A model generated the notes under the pieces. The model worked only from the letters and a program-made list of their open reading frames with translations. It made no database searches and had not been told where the DNA came from. Source: Armatimonadota bacterium (GTDB lineage Bacteria; Armatimonadota; HRBIN16). Taken from it: 64,000 nt of DNA. Position numbers and translations under genes: made by a program. Below, piece by piece: positions 34,427 to 43,544 of this stretch. The DNA lies in contig BPGU01000002.1 in the NCBI GenBank assembly GCA_026003195.1, positions 372,001-436,000 on the forward strand, written 5' to 3'. Every line of letters starts with the position of its first letter. Position 1 is the stretch's first letter.

Positions 34427-37400
34427 ATGAACCACAAGCATAGCCAACCGCTCAACCTGGAAGAGATACGAAAGCGCCTTGCCCAGGCGAGAGGACAGCA
34501 GTACTGGCGTAGCCTGGAAGAGATCGCGGAGAGTGAGGAGTTCCAGCAGATTCTGGAGAAGGAGTTCCCGCGCCAGTCTTCGCCGCTGGGCGCGTTTCTG
34601 CACCGCCGACAGTTTCTGAAGCTGATGGGTGCCTCGCTGGCGCTGGCAGGGTTGACATCCTGCCGTCCGCTGCCCATGCGCAAGATAGTGCCCCAGGTGC
34701 AGCAGCCTGAGGAGATGATCCCGGGCAAACCGCTTTACTTCGCTTCCGCTTTCCCCTTCGGGGGATACGGGCGAGGTGTACTGGTAGAGAGCCACGAAGG
34801 CCGCCCGACCAAAATCGAGGGCAACGCCAGGCATCCTGCCAGCCCCGGCGCACAGGGGGTTGTCAGTGTGCAGGCTCCCACCAAGCTGCACCCGGATGGC
34901 ACGCCGGCGCATATCGGCGCGACAGATGCCTTCACGCAGGCTTCCATCCTAACCCTCTACGACCCTGACCGTTCACAAAGCCCAATGTATCAGGGGCAGC
35001 TGAGCGCGTGGACGGATTTCAACACGGCACTGGCTGCGGAGATGGCAAAGCAAGCCGCCGTGCGTGGAGCTGGGCTACGTATCCTGACGGAGAACGTCAC
35101 CTCCCCTACCCTCGCCGCGCTGATTCAGGAGCTGCTGAAGAAGTATCCGCAGGCGAAATGGCATCAGTACGAACCGCTGCACGGCGACAACGCTCTGGAG
35201 GGCACCCGCATCGCCTTCGGAGAACCGGTGAATACCATCTATCGCCTCGATCGCGCCGATGTGATTCTCTCACTGGACAGCGACTTCCTGTACAGCGATC
35301 CCGCCAGCGTGCGCTACGCGCATGACTACGCCACACGACGCAGAGTGCGGCGTGACACGACGCAGATGAACCGTCTGTACGTGGTGGAAAGCACGCCTAC
35401 GGTCACCGGTTCTGCAGCAGACCATCGCCTGCCGTTACGCCCTTCGCAAGTGAGAGCGTTCGTGCTGGCGCTGGCGAAGGCGGTGGGGTTGCCGGTGCCC
35501 GCGCCGCAGCTACCCGCTGAACAGCAGCGCTGGGTAGAGGCGGTTGCCCGTGACTTGCAAGCGCATCGTTCACGCTGCGCCGTGATAGTCGGCGAGTCGC
35601 AGCCTCCAGAGGTGCACGCTCTGGCACACGCCATCAATGATATGTTGGGGAATGTGGGGCAAACGGTCATCTATACCCAGCCGGTAGAAGCCAACCCCAT
35701 CAACCATACGCAGTCCCTGCGCGAGCTGGCGCAGGATATGGCAGCGGGCAAGGTGGAAACGCTAATCCTACTGGGAGGAAACCCCGCCTATAACGCCCCC
35801 GCCGACCTGGAGTTCGCCCGTCTGCTGAAGGAGATGACCCAGCGCAACGGGTTTACCGTGCACCTGAGCCTGTATGAAGACGAGACCTCTGCGCTCTGTC
35901 TGTGGCACATCCCCGAATCGCACTATCTGGAGACGTGGGGCGATGTGCGCGCTTTCGATGGAACCGTATCTATCATCCAGCCGTTGATTGAGCCGTTATA
36001 CCCCTCCCGCTCGGCGGTGGAGATGGTGGATGCGATGCTCGGTCGCCAGCGCAACGGTTACGACATCGTGCAAGCCCACTGGAGCAAGAGGCTGGGCAGC
36101 ACGAACTTCCAGAAGGTGTGGCGTAAGGTGTTGCATGACGGAGTGGTAGCAGGCACTGCGCTACCGCCTCGAACGGTGAAAGTGCGAATGGACGCGGTGG
36201 TGTCCGCAGCGCAGAAGATGGGCACACCGGCAGGAGAAGGGCTGGAGATTGTCTTCACACCAGACCCGACCGTGTGGGATGGACGATTCGCCAATAACGG
36301 CTGGCTACAGGAACTGCCCAAGCCGCTGAGCCACCTCACCTGGGATAACGCGCTGTTTATCAGCCCGGCGACGGCACAAAAGCTGGGCTTGCAGATGGAC
36401 ACCGGTGGTCTGGCAAACACCGTAGATGTGGTGGAGGTGCGCTATCGAGGGGAGAAACTGCGCGCGCCCATCTGGGTGATGCCCGGTCAGCCCGATGACT
36501 GCGTGACCCTTGTGCTCGGCTACGGACGTACGCGCGCGGGTAAAGTGGGCACCGACATCGGTTATAACGCCTACAAGGTACGCTTCTCGGATGCGCTGTG
36601 GATGGCTGTCGGCGCAACCCTGACGAAAACAGGCGAACGCTATCCGTTGGTGAGCACACAGCAGCATCACAGTATGCAGGGGCGCGACCTGGTGCACGTG
36701 GGCACGCTGGAGGAGTTCCGCAAGCACCCCGAGCACCTGGTGAAGGCAGAATCTCCAGAGGAACCGCTTCCCTCCATGTATCCCGAGTACAAGTGGGACG
36801 GCAATGCGTGGGCGATGGTTATCGACACCAGCCTGTGCATCGGCTGTAACGCCTGTGTGACGGCGTGCCAGGCGGAGAATAACATCCCTATCGTAGGCAA
36901 GGAACAGGTTGCACGTGGGCGCGAGATGCACTGGATACGCATCGACCGTTATTACGAGGGCGGTCTGGACAATCCTTCCACTCACCTGCTGCCCGTACCC
37001 TGTATGCAGTGCGAAAACGCGCCTTGTGAACCTGTTTGCCCAGTCGGTGCGACCAACCACAGCCAAGAGGGCTTGAACCAGATGGTATACAACCGCTGTG
37101 TGGGCACGCGCTACTGCTCCAACAACTGCCCATACAAGGTGCGCCGGTTCAACTTCCTGAAGTACAACGACCCGAAAGAGCCGGTGCTGCAGCTGCTCAA
37201 CAATCCTGACGTCACCGTGCGCGGGCGAGGTGTGATGGAGAAATGCACCTACTGTGTGCAGCGCATTAACGCCGCGCGCATCGAGGCAAAGAAGCTGGGG
37301 CGCGAGGTTCAGGACGGCGAGGTGGTCACTGCGTGCCAGGCGGCTTGCCCCACCCACGCCATTGTCTTCGGCAATATGCACGACACACAGAGCCTTGTGG

Positions 37401-37516
37401 CGCAGCTCAAGCAACAGCCGCACCACTACGGTCTGCTGGAGGAACTGAACACCCGACCGCGCACCACCTACCTGGCGAAGGTGCGCAATCCCAATCCTGA
37501 GCTGGAAGGGGTATAG
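34427..37516 (+). CDS. actB: Alternative complex III iron-sulfur/molybdopterin-like subunit ActB
   Basis: The 1029-residue protein fuses a catalytically inactive molybdopterin-oxidoreductase-like domain (about 60-760) with a C-terminal iron-sulfur domain (about 780-1000). A twin-arginine signal lies at about residues 62-82 (RRQFLKLMG with a Cys at the end), the late-placed Tat variant typical of this family. Four cysteine clusters are visible: CIGCNACVTAC, CMQCENAPCEPVC, CVGTRYCSNNC, and CTYC with CQAAC, fitting three 4Fe-4S and one 3Fe-4S cluster. It sits on the periplasmic side of the complex and links quinol oxidation by ActC to ActA. It ends three bases before actC. Confidence 0.95.
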   Translation: MNHKHSQPLNLEEIRKRLAQARGQQYWRSLEEIAESEEFQQILEKEFPRQSSPLGAFLHRRQFLKLMGASLALAGLTSCRPLPMRKIVPQVQQPEEMIPGKPLYFASAFPFGGYGRGVLVESHEGRPTKIEGNARHPASPGAQGVVSVQAPTKLHPDGTPAHIGATDAFTQASILTLYDPDRSQSPMYQGQLSAWTDFNTALAAEMAKQAAVRGAGLRILTENVTSPTLAALIQELLKKYPQAKWHQYEPLHGDNALEGTRIAFGEPVNTIYRLDRADVILSLDSDFLYSDPASVRYAHDYATRRRVRRDTTQMNRLYVVESTPTVTGSAADHRLPLRPSQVRAFVLALAKAVGLPVPAPQLPAEQQRWVEAVARDLQAHRSRCAVIVGESQPPEVHALAHAINDMLGNVGQTVIYTQPVEANPINHTQSLRELAQDMAAGKVETLILLGGNPAYNAPADLEFARLLKEMTQRNGFTVHLSLYEDETSALCLWHIPESHYLETWGDVRAFDGTVSIIQPLIEPLYPSRSAVEMVDAMLGRQRNGYDIVQAHWSKRLGSTNFQKVWRKVLHDGVVAGTALPPRTVKVRMDAVVSAAQKMGTPAGEGLEIVFTPDPTVWDGRFANNGWLQELPKPLSHLTWDNALFISPATAQKLGLQMDTGGLANTVDVVEVRYRGEKLRAPIWVMPGQPDDCVTLVLGYGRTRAGKVGTDIGYNAYKVRFSDALWMAVGATLTKTGERYPLVSTQQHHSMQGRDLVHVGTLEEFRKHPEHLVKAESPEEPLPSMYPEYKWDGNAWAMVIDTSLCIGCNACVTACQAENNIPIVGKEQVARGREMHWIRIDRYYEGGLDNPSTHLLPVPCMQCENAPCEPVCPVGATNHSQEGLNQMVYNRCVGTRYCSNNCPYKVRRFNFLKYNDPKEPVLQLLNNPDVTVRGRGVMEKCTYCVQRINAARIEAKKLGREVQDGEVVTACQAACPTHAIVFGNMHDTQSLVAQLKQQPHHYGLLEELNTRPRTTYLAKVRNPNPELEGV

Positions 37517-37519
37517 CGT

Positions 37520-38941
37520 ATGCAACAGCAAGTGGTACGAACCGAACCTGCAGAGGTTTTGATCGAAGGCAGGCACACCTACGAGAGCATCACCCACAAA
37601 ATCGGCTCAGTGGTGCTTGCCTACAAACACCCTAAGTCGTGGTATGTCGTCACCGCTATCGCGGCAGTGGGCGTCTTCGCGCTGATCACCTCCATCGCGT
37701 GGCTGCTGTTGCGCGGCGTGGGTATCTGGGGTATCAACCAACCTGTTGGCTGGGGCTTTGCTATCGTCAACTTCGTGTGGTGGATCGGTATCGGTCACGC
37801 GGGCACGCTCATTTCGGCGATTCTGCTGCTGCTGCGCCAGCAGTGGCGTACCTCCATCAACCGCTTCGCAGAGGCAATGACCATCTTCGCGGTGATGTGT
37901 GCGGGCATGTTCCCCCTGCTACACGTCGGACGCCCATGGGTGGCTTACTGGCTGCTACCCATTCCTAACTGGACAGGTGCATGGCCGCAGTTCCGCAGCC
38001 CACTTATCTGGGACGTGTTCGCCGTCACGACCTACTTCACCGTCTCGCTGTTGTTCTGGTTTACCGGTCTCATCCCTGACCTGGCCACCTTGCGCGACCG
38101 GGCGAAGAACAGGCTCTCGCAGATGATCTACGGCGTCCTGGCGATGGGCTGGCGCAACTCTGCCAAGCACTGGCACCGCTACGAATCGGCGTACCTGCTG
38201 CTGGCAGGGCTCTCCACACCGCTGGTGGTATCGGTACACAGCATCGTGAGCCTCGACTTCGCGGTGTCGCTGATACCCGGCTGGCACACCACCATCTTCC
38301 CACCCTACTTCGTGGCGGGCGCTATCTACTCGGGCTTCGCCATGGTGCTGACACTGGTCATACCCATCCGAGCATGGTACAAGATGCAGGACTTCCTGAC
38401 CATGAAGCATCTGGACTGGATGGCGAAGATTATGCTTGCCACCGGGCTGATTGTGTTCTATGGCTACATCATGGAGATATTCACCGCACTCTATAGCGCG
38501 AACCAGTACGAGCAGTTCCTGGTTGCAAACCGCTTCTTCGGGCCGTATGCGCCCTACTTCTGGGCGTTGCTGATATGTAACGGTCTCATCCCGCAGGTGC
38601 TGTGGTCGCCGAAGGTGAGGCAGAACGTAGTGCTACTGTTCATTATCGCGCTGATAGTGAACGTTGGTATGTGGCTGGAGCGGTTCGTTATCGTGGTCAC
38701 CAGTCTGCACCGCGACTTCCTGCCCTCTTCGTGGGGCATGTACTACCCGACCGTGTGGGACTGGGGGATCTATCTGGGAACCATCGGCTTCTTTACCTTC
38801 ATGATGTTCCTGTTCGTACGCTTTGTGCCGATGATTTCCATCTTTGAGATGCGCGACCTGTTGCATCAGACGGACAGAAATCGTCCTGAGGGACATACTG
38901 TGCCAGCCACACCGATTGCACACTCGGAGGTGACATCATGA
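37520..38941 (+). CDS. actC: Alternative complex III quinol-binding subunit ActC (NrfD-like)
   Basis: This 473-residue integral membrane protein has about ten helices of the NrfD/PsrC superfamily. It shows the ITSIAWLLLRGVGIWGINQPV turn and the later HSIVSLDFAVSLIPGWH helix, whose His and Asp line the quinol site, followed by GYIMEIFTALYS. ActC oxidises quinol at the membrane and passes electrons to ActB. It starts at ATG 37520, three bases after actB, and overlaps actD by 4 nt. The N-terminal ~60 residues are soluble, as usual in ACIII. Confidence 0.95.
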   Translation: MQQQVVRTEPAEVLIEGRHTYESITHKIGSVVLAYKHPKSWYVVTAIAAVGVFALITSIAWLLLRGVGIWGINQPVGWGFAIVNFVWWIGIGHAGTLISAILLLLRQQWRTSINRFAEAMTIFAVMCAGMFPLLHVGRPWVAYWLLPIPNWTGAWPQFRSPLIWDVFAVTTYFTVSLLFWFTGLIPDLATLRDRAKNRLSQMIYGVLAMGWRNSAKHWHRYESAYLLLAGLSTPLVVSVHSIVSLDFAVSLIPGWHTTIFPPYFVAGAIYSGFAMVLTLVIPIRAWYKMQDFLTMKHLDWMAKIMLATGLIVFYGYIMEIFTALYSANQYEQFLVANRFFGPYAPYFWALLICNGLIPQVLWSPKVRQNVVLLFIIALIVNVGMWLERFVIVVTSLHRDFLPSSWGMYYPTVWDWGIYLGTIGFFTFMMFLFVRFVPMISIFEMRDLLHQTDRNRPEGHTVPATPIAHSEVTS

Positions 38942-39471
38942 GCGTGCCGCTGCATGGAATCATCGCCGAATTCGAAAGCGCGGAAGATCTGCTGCACGCC
39001 GCGCAACGCGCCAGGCAGGCGGGTTACACCCGAATGGACGCCTACTCGCCCTTCCCGGTGCATGGGCTCTCTGAAGCCATCGGCTTTGAGGACCACAAGG
39101 TGCCCTGGGTGGTGTTCCTTGCAGGCGTTGTCGGCGCTATTGCGGGCTTCTCGTTACAGTACTATATTTCGGTGGTCGACTATCCTATTAACGTAGGAGG
39201 ACGCCCGCACCTGAGCTGGCCGTCCTTTATTCCTGTCACTTTCGAGACCACCGTGTTGTTCGCCGCGTTCGGAGCCTTTATCGGGATGCTGGCGCTGAAC
39301 GGGCTCCCTCAACCTTATCACCCCGTCTTCAACGCGCCGCGCTTCGAACGGGCTTCGCAAGACCGTTTCTTCCTGTGCATTGAAGCCAACGACCCGCAGT
39401 TCGACCGCGTCAAAACGCGGCACTTTCTGGAGAACCTGGGCGCGAGGCTGGTATCGGAGGTGGAGGAATAA
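38938..39471 (+). CDS. actD: Alternative complex III subunit ActD (DUF3341)
   Basis: The 177-residue protein has the DUF3341 fold: a soluble N-terminal domain (ESAEDLLHAAQRARQAGYTRMDAYSPFPVHGL) and two membrane helices (about 58-78 and 100-122). It is a structural subunit that packs against ActC and ActF and has no cofactor. Its ATG overlaps the actC stop as ATGA, and actE follows after 4 bp. Its length and sequence motifs are normal for the family. Confidence 0.93.
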   Translation: MSVPLHGIIAEFESAEDLLHAAQRARQAGYTRMDAYSPFPVHGLSEAIGFEDHKVPWVVFLAGVVGAIAGFSLQYYISVVDYPINVGGRPHLSWPSFIPVTFETTVLFAAFGAFIGMLALNGLPQPYHPVFNAPRFERASQDRFFLCIEANDPQFDRVKTRHFLENLGARLVSEVEE

Positions 39472-39475
39472 ACTG

Positions 39476-40111
39476 ATGAACCGCTCACACCGTTTCCTGC
39501 GCCGATGGATTTCGCTCACAGCGGCGACCGTCGCCGTCATCACGCTGGCGGGATGTCACACCGACATGTGGCACCAGCCCAAGTTCAAGGCGCAATCGGA
39601 GAACCCGTTTTTCCCGGACGGCAAAACCGACCGACCACTGGTCGCCAACACCATGCCGGTAGGCTACTTGCGTGATAACGAAGCGTACTACACGGGCAAA
39701 GTGGCGAACAAGCCAGTAGCCCAGCTGCCGATGCCTGTCACCCGAGAGCTGCTGCAACGTGGGCAGGAGCGCTACAATGTCTTCTGCCAGCCGTGCCACG
39801 GCAGGGTGGGCGATGGACAGGGAATGATTGCCCAGCGCGGGCTGGCGCTTCGTCGCCCCCCGGCTACCTTCCATACCGACCGCCTGCGCGGGATGCCGGT
39901 AGGATACTTTTACGACGTGATAACCAACGGCTTCGGGGTGATGTATAGCTACGCTTCGCGCATTCCACCGGAGGACCGCTGGGCTATCGCCGCATACGTG
40001 CGCGTGCTGCAGCTGAGCCAGTACGCCCGAACCAGTGAACTGACGCCAGAAGACCTGCGCAAACTGCAGGAGAGCATGAACGCCACAAGCAGCACGGAGA
40101 GCAAACCATGA
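39476..40111 (+). CDS. actE: Alternative complex III monoheme cytochrome c subunit ActE
   Basis: The 211-residue protein has a lipoprotein-type signal (LAGC lipobox near residue 25) and one heme c site, CQPCHGRVGDGQG, with a likely axial Met in the RGMPVGYFYDVI segment. ActE receives electrons from ActA and passes them to the next carrier, here probably the cytochrome c domain of oxidase subunit II. The ATG at 39476 lies five bases after the actD stop, with GGAGGAATAAACTG upstream; a longer upstream frame inside actD is a shadow. It overlaps actF by 4 nt. Confidence 0.93.
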   Translation: MNRSHRFLRRWISLTAATVAVITLAGCHTDMWHQPKFKAQSENPFFPDGKTDRPLVANTMPVGYLRDNEAYYTGKVANKPVAQLPMPVTRELLQRGQERYNVFCQPCHGRVGDGQGMIAQRGLALRRPPATFHTDRLRGMPVGYFYDVITNGFGVMYSYASRIPPEDRWAIAAYVRVLQLSQYARTSELTPEDLRKLQESMNATSSTESKP

Positions 40112-41304
40112 ACCCGGTAGAGGAGACCTATCAACGATTCACACGCCTGCGCCAGACCGCGCTGATGGTAGGTATCGTCGCACTGCTCATCAGTGCGGCG
40201 GGATTCGGCATGGCTGGCAAGACACAATTCTTCCAATCCTATCTGTTCGCTTACATGGTGTGGATGTGCCTGACGCTGGGGCTGTTTGGACTAACTCTGC
40301 TACACCACACCGTGCGCGGAAGCTGGGGGCTGCCGATACTGCGCTTTCTGGAAGCTGGGGCGGCGGCGTTGCCGCTGATGCTGGTGCTGTTCTTGCCCGT
40401 TCTGGCAGGGTTGTCGGAACTCTATCCCTGGGCACGTCCAGAAGTGGTACAGGCTAACGAGCACCTGCAGCACAAAACGGGCTACCTAAACGCACCTTTC
40501 TTCGTGGTGAGGACAGCGGTTTACTTCGCGATATGGATTGGGCTGGCTCGGGTACTGCGCAAATGGTCGTTACAACAGGATATAACCGAAGACCCCGTGC
40601 TGGCGCAAAAGCGCATGAATCTCAGCGCACCCGGACTGGTGCTGTTTGTACTGACCGTCACCTTCGCCATGATAGACTGGGTGATGTCCCTGGAACCACT
40701 CTGGCAGTCCAGCATCTACGGTGCGTGGTTTATCGTGGGACAGGGGCTGAGCGCATTTGCCTTCTCGACCACCGTGCTGCTGATTGCCGCCCGTCACAAA
40801 CCGTTCGCCGATGTGGTGAACCCGAAACTGACGCGCGATTTGGGTAACCTGACGTTTGCTTTCGTCATCCTGTGGGCGTATACGTCCTTCTCGCAGTTTC
40901 TGATAATGTGGTCAGCGAACCTGCCGGAGGAGATTGTGTACTACGCGAAACGCAATCAGGGCGGCTGGCAGTATCTCAGCGCGGCGTTGACGGTGCTGCA
41001 GTTTTTCCTGCCGTTCCTGCTGTTGCTATCCAGCAGAGTCAAGCGATATGCTGGCTTGCTGTTCAAGGTTATGGTGTTCATCTTGATAATGCGAGTGTTA
41101 GACCTGTTCTGGACTATCGTGCCCGCGTTCGGCAGGCAAACTTTGAGCGTGCACTGGCTGGACATCACCTTGTTAGTGGGCATTGGCGGGGTGTGGCTGG
41201 CATGGTTTGCCCAGCAGGTGCGCTCCGCGCCATTACTACCTCGCCACGATTCACGTCTACAGGAGGCTTGGCTGTATGAGCGCAGCGCATCACCCGTCGC
41301 CTAA
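40108..41304 (+). CDS. actF: Alternative complex III membrane subunit ActF (NrfD-like)
   Basis: The 398-residue membrane protein has about ten helices and is a shorter paralogue of ActC. Recognisable parts are the FQSYLFAYMVWMCLTLGLFGLTLLHHTVRGSWG helix pair and the MIDWVMSLEPLWQSSIYGAWFIVGQ region, which are typical of ActF. It helps hold the complex and may form a proton path; its quinol site is less clear than in ActC. It overlaps actE by 4 nt and the small membrane protein gene by 29 nt. This completes actABCDEF in the standard order. Confidence 0.93.
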   Translation: MNPVEETYQRFTRLRQTALMVGIVALLISAAGFGMAGKTQFFQSYLFAYMVWMCLTLGLFGLTLLHHTVRGSWGLPILRFLEAGAAALPLMLVLFLPVLAGLSELYPWARPEVVQANEHLQHKTGYLNAPFFVVRTAVYFAIWIGLARVLRKWSLQQDITEDPVLAQKRMNLSAPGLVLFVLTVTFAMIDWVMSLEPLWQSSIYGAWFIVGQGLSAFAFSTTVLLIAARHKPFADVVNPKLTRDLGNLTFAFVILWAYTSFSQFLIMWSANLPEEIVYYAKRNQGGWQYLSAALTVLQFFLPFLLLLSSRVKRYAGLLFKVMVFILIMRVLDLFWTIVPAFGRQTLSVHWLDITLLVGIGGVWLAWFAQQVRSAPLLPRHDSRLQEAWLYERSASPVA

Positions 41305-41692
41305 AAAGAACGGACACGGCGGCGGCTACGAGAAGCAGGATGTGGGTTTCCGTTTCGCTATGGTGTTCGTGTCGGCGTTAATTGCTGCCGTGATTGTGGT
41401 GCTGATCTTTCTGGTGTGGTTCTACCGGGTGATGGTGCCTCCGGCGCCTTCCGCACAGACACCGGTAGCCCAGCAGCGCCCGCAGCCACCTGCTCCAGTA
41501 CTGCAGGCGAACCCGGCAGCGGATATGCAGAAGTTTCGCGAGCGGGAAGAGCAGAAAGCCTCTACCTATGGATGGGTGGACGAGAAGGGGGGCATCGCGC
41601 ACGTGCCCGTAGAGCGGGCGATGGAGATGGTGGCAGAACGCGGTCTGCCCCAGTGGCAGCCGCCAAAGGCAACACAGGAGAAGAAGCCATGA
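41276..41692 (+). CDS. Conserved single-pass membrane protein of the act-cox operon
   Basis: The 138-residue protein starts at ATG 41276 (AGGAGG upstream) within the end of actF. It has a Gly/His/Lys-rich N-terminus, one membrane helix (about 27-50), a Pro/Gln-rich linker and a short C-terminal region with YGWVDEKGGIAHVPVERAMEMVAERGLP. That C-terminal motif recurs, as I recall, in ACIII-oxidase operons of Planctomycetota and other phyla, where it is annotated only as hypothetical. It is probably a small oxidase or ACIII assembly or supercomplex factor, but the role is unproven. It overlaps the following sco gene by 4 nt. Confidence 0.75.
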   Translation: MSAAHHPSPKKNGHGGGYEKQDVGFRFAMVFVSALIAAVIVVLIFLVWFYRVMVPPAPSAQTPVAQQRPQPPAPVLQANPAADMQKFREREEQKASTYGWVDEKGGIAHVPVERAMEMVAERGLPQWQPPKATQEKKP

Positions 41693-42540
41693 AAACAGGC
41701 ATAGCGATTGCCGTATTCACGATATGCTTGCTCGTGCCTGCCAGCGCGCAGTTCTGGCAGCAGCGGGAACCGGAAAAGAGCACCAACGTGAACCTAGCTC
41801 GTGACATCACCATCGAGCAGAAGCTGAACGAACAGGTTCCACTTGACCTCACATTCCGCGACGAAACGGGCAAAACGGTGCCGCTGAAGCAGTACTTCGG
41901 TCAGAAGCCCGTGCTGCTCACGCTGGTGTACTACGAGTGCCCGTCGCTGTGTGGACTGGTGCTGCAGGGGTTGCTGAAGAGCCTGCGCGTGCTCAATTAC
42001 ACGCCGGGCGAGCAGTTCGAGATTGTGACCGTCAGCATCAGCCCCTCCGAGACGCCCGAGCTGGCTGCCACCAAGAAGCAAAACTTTCTGAAGGAGTACG
42101 GTCGGCTGGACGCCGCAAAGGGCTGGCACTGGCTGACGGGTGAGGAGCAGAACATCCGCGCACTGGCGGATGCGGTGGGCTTCCGCTACGTGTACGACCC
42201 GAAAAGCAAGCAGTATGCGCACGCCGCGGGCATCATATTGTTGACACCCAGCGGCAGGGTCTCGCGCTACTTTTACGGCATCGAGTATTCACCTCGCGAC
42301 CTGCGGCTGGGTATCATGGACGCCTCGCAGGGCAAGGTGGGTTCACTGGTGGAGAAGGTCATACTGTTCTGCTATCAGTATGACCCCACCACGGGCAAAT
42401 ATAGCCTAGTCGTCATCCGTATTGTGCAACTCGCCAGCGTGCTCACCTTGCTGGTGCTGGGAGGCTTCATGGCAACGCAGTTCTATCGCGAAAAGCGTGT
42501 TCAATCGTTGCGCAAGCGAGAGGAGGTTGCCAGAGGATGA
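41689..42540 (+). CDS. SCO1/SenC-like copper protein, second copy
   Basis: The 283-residue protein has a signal peptide (about 1-20), a thioredoxin-like domain with CPSLC (CxxxC) as the copper site, a distal His in QYAHAAGIILL, and one C-terminal membrane helix (about 245-265). The C-terminal anchor and the extra length distinguish it from the copy at 32.5 kb. It probably matures CuA of subunit II, the gene for which starts in its last bases (4-nt overlap). It starts at ATG 41689, overlapping the previous stop as ATGA; the longer frame upstream is in an overlapping gene and rejected. Confidence 0.92.
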   Translation: MKTGIAIAVFTICLLVPASAQFWQQREPEKSTNVNLARDITIEQKLNEQVPLDLTFRDETGKTVPLKQYFGQKPVLLTLVYYECPSLCGLVLQGLLKSLRVLNYTPGEQFEIVTVSISPSETPELAATKKQNFLKEYGRLDAAKGWHWLTGEEQNIRALADAVGFRYVYDPKSKQYAHAAGIILLTPSGRVSRYFYGIEYSPRDLRLGIMDASQGKVGSLVEKVILFCYQYDPTTGKYSLVVIRIVQLASVLTLLVLGGFMATQFYREKRVQSLRKREEVARG

Positions 42541-43544
42541 AAGGGGTACCCCTGCTTCCGGACACCGCCAGCACTTTCGCCCAACAGGTAGACCTGCTCT
42601 TCTGGTTCCTAACGGCGGTGACGGTGTTCTTTACCCTTTTGATAGCCGGGCTGGTGCTGTATTTCGCCTACCGATATCGGCGAGGCTCACCTGCTAGCCG
42701 TGCGGGAGCCAAAGAGACCGACCTCCGGTTGGAAATCGGCTGGTCGTTGATACCGCTCACCGTCGGGTTGATTGTGTTCGTCTGGGCAACCAAGCTGTAC
42801 GCTGACGTATACGGACCTCCACCCGATAACGCGCTGGAGATATTCGTCATCGGCAAACAGTGGATGTGGCATCTGCAACATCCCAACGGCATCCGTGAGA
42901 ACAACGAGCTGCACATCCCTGCGGGCCGACCGGTCAAGCTGACCATGATTTCACAGGACGTGATTCACAGTTTCTTCGTGCCAGCGTTCCGCATCAAGCG
43001 CGATGTGCTGCCGGGCAAATACAACGTCGTGTGGTTTACCCCCACCAAGCCCGGTAAATACCATCTGTTCTGCGCCGAGTACTGCGGCACACAGCACTCG
43101 CGCATGATTGGCTGGGTGTACGTGATGGAACCGGCGGAATACGAAAAGTGGCTCGCCAGCGGAGGCGAAGCCCGCCCCGGAGCCATTGCCAGCGGAGCAG
43201 GCACCATGGCAGGAGTGTCCACCGCCTCCCTGGTACAGGCGGGTGAGCAGCTCTACAAGCAGCTGCGCTGTAACGCCTGTCACGGTGCGACCGACGGACA
43301 GCGGGGTCCAACGCACTATGGACTGTTCGGCAAAAAAGTGAAACTGCGCGACGGCACTGCGGTGGTAGCAGACGAGGCGTACATTCGCGAGTCCATCCTG
43401 CGCCCTCTGGCGAAAGTAGTGGACGGCTACGAACCCATCATGCCCAGCTATGAGGGTTTGCTGAACGAGGAGCGCACCCTGCAACTCGTCGCCTACATCA
43501 AATCGTTGAAGAAACCGGTACAGACTGCGGAGGTGAGACCATGA
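42537..43544 (+). CDS. coxB: Cytochrome c oxidase subunit II with C-terminal cytochrome c domain
   Basis: The 335-residue protein has two N-terminal helices (about 20-46 and 68-90) and a CuA cupredoxin domain with His144, Cys179, Glu181, Cys183, His187 and Met190. A C-terminal class I cytochrome c domain has CNACH (245-249) and the axial Met302 in IMPSY. The fusion makes this a caa3-type oxidase: electrons enter at the heme c, then go to CuA. It overlaps sco by 4 nt and subunit I by 4 nt. Confidence 0.96.
   Translation: MKGVPLLPDTASTFAQQVDLLFWFLTAVTVFFTLLIAGLVLYFAYRYRRGSPASRAGAKETDLRLEIGWSLIPLTVGLIVFVWATKLYADVYGPPPDNALEIFVIGKQWMWHLQHPNGIRENNELHIPAGRPVKLTMISQDVIHSFFVPAFRIKRDVLPGKYNVVWFTPTKPGKYHLFCAEYCGTQHSRMIGWVYVMEPAEYEKWLASGGEARPGAIASGAGTMAGVSTASLVQAGEQLYKQLRCNACHGATDGQRGPTHYGLFGKKVKLRDGTAVVADEAYIRESILRPLAKVVDGYEPIMPSYEGLLNEERTLQLVAYIKSLKKPVQTAEVRP

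Noticed and set aside
36305-37597. Open frame of 430 codons antisense to actB/actC
   Set aside because: It spans the boundary of two well-defined genes and has no domain or RBS, so it is a shadow frame.
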